From Planctomycetota bacterium (GTDB taxonomy: Bacteria; Planctomycetota; Phycisphaerae; WQYP01), in contig JAJZDN010000002.1 of NCBI GenBank assembly GCA_021805985.1, positions 62,001 to 126,000 of the forward strand: a stretch of 64,000 bases of DNA. Reading direction: 5' to 3'. Of this stretch, positions 62,193-64,000 are shown in pieces; the stretch's first letter is position 1, and every line of letters begins with the position of its first letter. The position numbers and the translations under genes were made by a program. The notes beneath the pieces were generated by a model. That model saw nothing but the letters and a program-made list of their open reading frames with translations, was not told the origin of the DNA and searched no databases.

Positions 62193-62262
62193 GCAGGCAT
62201 CCTGCCTGCATCGGAAAAACGACAAAAGCAGGCGGGACACCTGCGGTACCTGTCTGGCAACC
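62193..62262. repeat. GCAGGC/GCCTGC palindromic intergenic repeat
   Basis: Two short palindromes (GCAGGC-ATCCT-GCCTGC at 62193-62209 and GCAG...CTGC at 62228-62244) and a CTGG/CCAG pair near 62254 fill the gap upstream of the flavoprotein gene. If translated, the frame gives GCQTGTAGVPPAF, a phrase I recognise as a translated dispersed repeat in planctomycetes and verrucomicrobia (from memory, not searched). Confidence 0.45.
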
Positions 62263-62304
62263 AGGCGTCGCCAACGCAAAGTAGCCTGTGACTCGGACAT
62301 GCTC

Positions 62305-62724
62305 CTAAGCCGAGGCCTGCTCTGATCCCGGGCGCAGGGCGGCGAGGTCCTCAGGAATGGCCGTGGGTTCGCCCTTGCGATTCACGCAGGCGATAGTGCT
62401 TTCAGCGGTGGTCAGCAGCAGGCGTGACTGTTGGTTGTAGAGTTCATATACATGATCAATGCGGGCACGGGTTTGCCGCTGGATGCGGGTGACCAATTCC
62501 AGTTGGTCGTCATAGCGGATAGGGCGTTTGAAATTCACACTTATGCTGGCTACGACAAAAATAAATCCGCGGTCTTCTAAATTGCGGTAATTAACGCCCA
62601 TCTGGCGTAATAATTCGGTGCGGCCCATTTCAAAATAAGGCAGATAATTGGAATGGTGCAGATACCCCATGGGATCGCACTCCACGTAGCGCACGCGGAT
62701 GAAAATACGGTTGACCGGATCCAT
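62305..62724 (-). CDS. Hotdog-fold acyl-CoA thioesterase (YbgC/4-HBT type)
   Basis: The opening VRYVECDPMGYLHHSNYLPYFEMGRTELL is the active-site signature of the 4-hydroxybenzoyl-CoA thioesterase group, with the catalytic Asp in ECDPMG and the strand IDHVYELYN later. At 139 residues it has normal length. The likely role is hydrolysis of a short or aromatic acyl-CoA. An AGGAG nine bases before the ATG supports the start. The glutaredoxin-like gene lies 32 bp upstream in the same direction. Confidence 0.92.
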   Translation of the reverse strand: MDPVNRIFIRVRYVECDPMGYLHHSNYLPYFEMGRTELLRQMGVNYRNLEDRGFIFVVASISVNFKRPIRYDDQLELVTRIQRQTRARIDHVYELYNQQSRLLLTTAESTIACVNRKGEPTAIPEDLAALRPGSEQASA

Positions 62725-62756
62725 TGCAGCTTTCTCCTGTTGGGTCGGAGGTCGGT

Positions 62757-63026
62757 TTATTCTATGCCCGCCAGGCGATTGCCCGGTTCATTGTAAAACA
62801 AGGTTCCCAATTTCTCCGGATCAACCTGACCGCGGAACCGTTCCTGCCCATCCACCAGTACCACAGGCACAGCCTGGGCATATTTCTCAAGCAATTCGGC
62901 ATTGCCGGTGATGTCTATTTTTTCCATCACCACGGGAACGGATTTTGGCAGGGATAATTCAATGGCCTTGCAGGCATTATCGCAAATTGGGCAATCGGGT
63001 TTCATGTAAATTGTTACGCGATGCAT
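62757..63026 (-). CDS. Glutaredoxin-family protein
   Basis: An 89-residue thioredoxin-fold protein has an active-site CPIC after IYMKPD, then VPVVLVDGQERFRG with the cis-proline. It belongs to the short DUF836/glutaredoxin-like group and probably reduces disulfides in the cytoplasm. A GGAG seven bases before the ATG supports the start. It precedes the thioesterase gene and may be co-transcribed. Confidence 0.88.
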   Translation of the reverse strand: MHRVTIYMKPDCPICDNACKAIELSLPKSVPVVMEKIDITGNAELLEKYAQAVPVVLVDGQERFRGQVDPEKLGTLFYNEPGNRLAGIE

Positions 63027-63221
63027 GTTTTTACTCCGCTGTTACAGGCCTGCTGCATCTTCCCGCAGCAACGAGGATATCATCGGAATACTATACACGC
63101 TGGGACCGCAGACTGCATAAAATAAGCATGGGCCTTGACGATCAGGCTTGTGGATGATAGCTTCAATGGAGTTAGGGACTCTGTATATTGAGCCTCACAA
63201 AGGACTGTAGGAGGTCATCTT

Positions 63222-64000
63222 ATGTTCCCACGCGTAATTACCCATACACGAACAGGGATTGTTATGTCGACAGGCTTCGCATTTGCCATGGCATTTGCGA
63301 CGGCCATTTGCGCTGCCGCGCAGCCTGGTACGCCGGTTGCCACAACGGGTGGTGCGCCAACCTCAAACGCATCAGGAACCGTTACGGCGACGGCCCCGAC
63401 CACGGCACCCACGTCTGCACCCGCAAGCGCGCCAGCAACGGTGCCCGCCACCGCACCCACAGTGACGGTGCCCGTGCCGGTGTCGCCATCGGGGCCAACC
63501 TCCGCCGGCAAGGCAAAGAAGCCGGCGAAAAAATCAAAAATCAGCGTCACGGAATTTGTCGGCCAGATCAACGCTACACATGTTAATATTCGCAGTGGGC
63601 CGGGGCTATCTTATTATGCCATCGGCCAGTTGGCCCGTGGTGATCTGATAAAAGTTACCGGTGAACGCAACGGCTGGTACCGGTTCGCCGCGCCGGCCGG
63701 AGCACGCTGCTATATTGCCCGGCAATTCGTGAAACTCGGTGCCGACGGCTCTACCGGCACCGTAACCGGCAGTTTTGTCAATGTGCGGGCCGCCAGTGCA
63801 TTAACCCCAGCCAGCAATTATGCCGTGGTAGATCTCTTAAATACGGGTTCTGCGGTTTCGGTTACGGGCCAGACACCTAAGTATGATATTATCCGTGCAC
63901 CCAAGGGAACGGGATTCTATATTCTGGCGAAGTTTGTAGCGCCGGCACCGGCCGGCAGTACCTATGTGACGCCGCAACTGACAATGCCCGCGGGCTTCAA
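63222..64000 (+). CDS. Secreted SH3b-domain protein (3' end outside window)
   Basis: The frame is open to the window edge: 259 codons without a stop. It begins with a signal peptide (STGFAFAMAFATAICAAAQP) and a Thr/Ala/Pro-rich linker of about 70 residues. Two SH3-like repeats follow: INATHVNIRSGPGLSYYAIG with RNGWYRFAAPAGARCYIARQFVK, then SFVNVRAASALTPASNYAVV. Bacterial SH3 domains bind cell-wall peptides. An AGGAGG about eight bases before the ATG at 63222 is a strong ribosome-binding site. Confidence 0.88.
   Translation, partial: MFPRVITHTRTGIVMSTGFAFAMAFATAICAAAQPGTPVATTGGAPTSNASGTVTATAPTTAPTSAPASAPATVPATAPTVTVPVPVSPSGPTSAGKAKKPAKKSKISVTEFVGQINATHVNIRSGPGLSYYAIGQLARGDLIKVTGERNGWYRFAAPAGARCYIARQFVKLGADGSTGTVTGSFVNVRAASALTPASNYAVVDLLNTGSAVSVTGQTPKYDIIRAPKGTGFYILAKFVAPAPAGSTYVTPQLTMPAGF

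Noticed and set aside
63188..63586. Short frames at the right end of the window
   Set aside because: They are out of frame with the SH3b gene that starts at 63222 with a strong ribosome-binding site and stays open to the end.

Overview
The window looks like a chromosomal segment of a planctomycete, probably of the Phycisphaerae/Tepidisphaerales type. This is inferred from the combination of pseudopilins that begin with a nearly invariant '[24 protein letters not shown]'-type segment, PEP-CTERM surface proteins, an ECF sigma factor with an adjacent membrane protein, and many secreted glycoside hydrolases. No rRNA, ordinary tRNA, phage, integrase, transposase or CRISPR array was seen.

Region 1 (1-3772) is an RNA-repair locus. 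It holds the 3' end of a Ro60/TROVE protein (rsr), a non-coding stretch, RtcB ligase and RtcA cyclase. The non-coding stretch contains a convincing bacterial Y RNA of the YrlA type: a circularly permuted tRNA mimic with T arm, closed acceptor stem and D arm, enclosed by a long stem made by its own 5' and 3' ends. A second, poorer tRNA-like element follows it.

Region 2 (3890-18041) is mostly housekeeping genes: YebC, two paralogous multi-pass membrane proteins, a GNAT acetyltransferase, YidD, a SWIM/SNF2 helicase, a Nudix hydrolase, TruD, an NYN-domain nuclease behind an unusual 5' hairpin, a LysM protein, and a zinc-ribbon/vWA-like membrane protein.

Region 3 (18047-47085) is a polysaccharide-degradation island. 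It encodes GH2, GH29, a six-hairpin-type hydrolase, two full and one truncated putative glycoside hydrolase of one family, a GH29-like protein, a GH106-like giant and a GPH-type sugar symporter, with AraC and XylR-like regulators. On the minus strand the same order, PEP-CTERM protein, pseudopilin, putative glycoside hydrolase, GH29 or GH29-like protein, occurs twice (32641 down to 27808, and 40129 down to 34945), which suggests a duplicated cassette. Two pairs of perfect 14-15 bp inverted repeats, about 80-110 bp apart, lie in its intergenic gaps. The island also holds decaying genes: a GH29-like copy with an internal deletion, a truncated hydrolase, a fic 3' remnant and a possible unrecognised remnant. 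An ECF sigma/anti-sigma unit sits inside it.

Region 4 (47169-64000) is mixed: a Fic protein with a good promoter and operator-like palindrome, a 230-bp palindromic repeat element, a ferric-reductase-like flavocytochrome, a PhnP-like metallohydrolase, a degenerate receiver protein, two large PEP-CTERM repeat proteins (one with an exact 396-bp internal duplication), a VapBC toxin-antitoxin pair, a BaiN-like flavoprotein, a hotdog thioesterase, a glutaredoxin-like protein and a secreted SH3b protein that runs off the end. A 73-bp intergenic repeat flanks the PEP-CTERM pair. All assignments come from reading the sequence; no database search was run.
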